A DNA stretch of 6,431 bases from Microbacterium sp. (GTDB lineage Bacteria; Actinomycetota; Actinomycetes; Actinomycetales; Microbacteriaceae): positions 1 to 6,431 of the forward strand of contig QFPM01000039.1 in the NCBI GenBank assembly GCA_003248655.1, read 5' to 3'. Made by a program: the position numbers and the translations under genes. The notes under the pieces were generated by a model. That model saw only the letters and a list, made by a program, of their open reading frames with translations. It was not told the DNA's origin and ran no database searches. Positions within the stretch are counted from its first letter, which is position 1; each line of letters starts with the position of its first letter. Positions 6,017 through 6,431 of the stretch are shown one piece after another.

Positions 6017-6100
6017 GAGTGCGATCCGCACCCTCGCGCAATGGCGGAAAACCGTCGATCCTGCTCACGCGCATCCCATAAGGGTGCGGATCGCCCTCTC
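6015..6100 (+). repeat. Long inverted repeat spanning the integrase stop codon
   Basis: Arms 6015-6034 and 6081-6100 are inverted copies over 20 bp with a single mismatch (6020/6095). The inner 14 bp, GCGATCCGCACCCT (6021-6034) with AGGGTGCGGATCGC (6081-6094), is perfect. The spacer is 46 bases. The left arm begins within the integrase TGA (6014-6016). It could be a large terminator-like or RNA-stabilising structure, but no T-run follows. It could also be a two-fold binding site for the recombinase or another protein. Confidence 0.65.
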
Positions 6101-6160
6101 GAAAACCCGCAGAAAACCGTCATGCACCCGTGCGTGAGGTGTGTATCCTGATTACTGGCT

Positions 6161-6175
6161 CGATGCGTAGCATCG
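6161..6175. repeat. Small perfect hairpin
   Basis: CGATGC (6161-6166) and GCATCG (6170-6175) form a perfect 6-bp stem around GTA. No T-run follows. Function unknown. Confidence 0.4.
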
Positions 6176-6316
6176 CAGCCCCTCCAACGACGATGACGGC
6201 CGCTAATGCTGGCACCGCTGCGCACAGCGCGCTATCACCGCAGCATGACCGCGACGGCCCGCCTATCACCTTCTCAGCCGCTGGCCCTTCCGGGCCGGAA
6301 AACCGCCTCTGGGGGT

Positions 6317-6364
6317 CTGCAACCCTGGACCCGCCATCGCGTCGGGCGGACCCGCCTGCAACCC
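6317..6364 (+). repeat. Paired direct repeats CTGCAACCC and GGACCCGCC in mirrored order
   Basis: The order is CTGCAACCC (6317-6325), GGACCCGCC (6327-6335), GGACCCGCC (6348-6356), CTGCAACCC (6356-6364). All copies are exact and on the same strand, but the second pair is in swapped order. The inner copies start 21 bp apart, about two helical turns. GGCGG/CCGCC around AC (6345-6356) also gives a local palindrome. This is an arrangement expected of multi-protein binding sites. Confidence 0.55.
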
Positions 6365-6431
6365 ACGGATGCGTCAGGGAAAAACCGCCCGCGCTACGAC
6401 CTTGCGCGTCGGGGTGCTGTGTTGCCGCAAA

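Larger units (their letters stand above)
6047..6386 (+). repeat. Dispersed GAAAACC iteron-like motif, five copies
   Basis: GAAAACC occurs at 6047-6053, 6101-6107, 6112-6118 and 6298-6304, and with one extra A at 6379-6386. Four copies continue as CCG(T/C)C: GAAAACCGTC at 6047 and 6112, GGAAAACCGCC at 6297, and GGAAAAACCGCC at 6378. I found no other copy in the rest of the window. A-tracts are uncommon in this GC-rich DNA, so five in 340 bp all in the same orientation is striking. Possible roles are binding sites for the recombinase or primase, or origin iterons. Confidence 0.55.
6017..6431. other. Repeat-rich non-coding region downstream of the integrase
   Basis: About 415 bases with no convincing gene. 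Two + strand frames are open to the right edge (from ATG 6163 and ATG 6206), but their translations are Arg/Pro/Ala-rich, their third-position GC is lower than in the primase or integrase, and neither has a ribosome binding site. The region contains the inverted repeat 6015-6100, five GAAAACC-type motifs, a small hairpin at 6161-6175, GGCCC/GGGCC around TTCC at 6283-6296, and paired repeats at 6317-6364. Clustering of repeats beside an integrase fits an attachment region, element end or replication origin. Confidence 0.55.

Noticed and set aside
4907..6031. A 374-codon - strand frame opposite the integrase
   Set aside because: Exact shadow of a complete tyrosine recombinase with all catalytic residues.
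786..6093. AGGTGGCGGATCG (786-798) and AGGGTGCGGATCG (6081-6093) as left and right attachment sites
   Set aside because: Only 11 of 13 bases match, and such short GC-rich matches are expected by chance in a window of this size.
1063..6135. ACGCACGGGTGC (1063-1074) and GCACCCGTGCGT (6124-6135) as terminal inverted repeats
   Set aside because: A perfect 12-bp match on the two flanks is suggestive, but there is no extension, no adjacent target duplication and no fit with the other repeats, so I do not call element ends from it.
6163..6431. Two + strand frames running off the right edge (ATG 6163 and ATG 6206)
   Set aside because: No ribosome binding site, weak third-position GC bias, and Pro/Arg/Ala-rich low-complexity translations. 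A real gene starting here cannot be excluded without the next bases.
1..6431. tRNA gene or tRNA 3'-end fragment serving as integration target
   Set aside because: I saw no T-arm plus acceptor-stem pattern near either flank of the integrase module.

Overview
The window is GC-rich and uses codons like an alphaproteobacterium, most likely a sphingomonad. That is an impression from base composition and protein style, not a proven assignment. No rRNA, tRNA or CRISPR array is visible. The content is accessory DNA, either plasmid or integrative element, and not a housekeeping locus.

Layout: (1) Bases 1-750 hold two closely coupled + strand genes of visibly lower GC than the rest. The first is the C-terminal end of a protein with a JAMM/JAB-type metallopeptidase motif, probably a polymorphic-toxin tail. 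The second is a small membrane-anchored protein, a candidate immunity partner. (2) Bases 751-1307 are non-coding and lie between two convergent 3' ends. They contain a 13-bp perfect inverted repeat built from two copies of ATGGCGCCAT, and three near-identical 18-bp partly palindromic boxes (consensus TGTCTGACRCGTAKGACA). (3) An XRE-family repressor gene is on the - strand (1308-1688). (4) A compact divergent control region (1689-1840) has overlapping promoters and an 8-bp-arm palindromic operator. (5) A 1032-residue primase-helicase-like protein combines a CHC2 zinc finger, Toprim domain, P-loop ATPase and winged helix. (6) A complete tyrosine recombinase follows 12 bases later. (7) Bases 6017-6431 are non-coding and unusually rich in repeats: a 20-bp inverted repeat over the integrase stop, a scattered GAAAACC motif, and paired CTGCAACCC and GGACCCGCC repeats.

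Inferred working model: the repressor, the primase-helicase and the recombinase form one mobile-element core. The repressor would sit on the palindrome between the divergent promoters and control itself and the primase-integrase operon. On induction, the recombinase would excise or integrate the element and the primase-helicase would start or support its replication. The repeat-rich non-coding blocks on either side are the best places to look for attachment sites, element ends or a replication origin. The toxin-like pair on the left could be cargo or the interrupted or neighbouring host locus.
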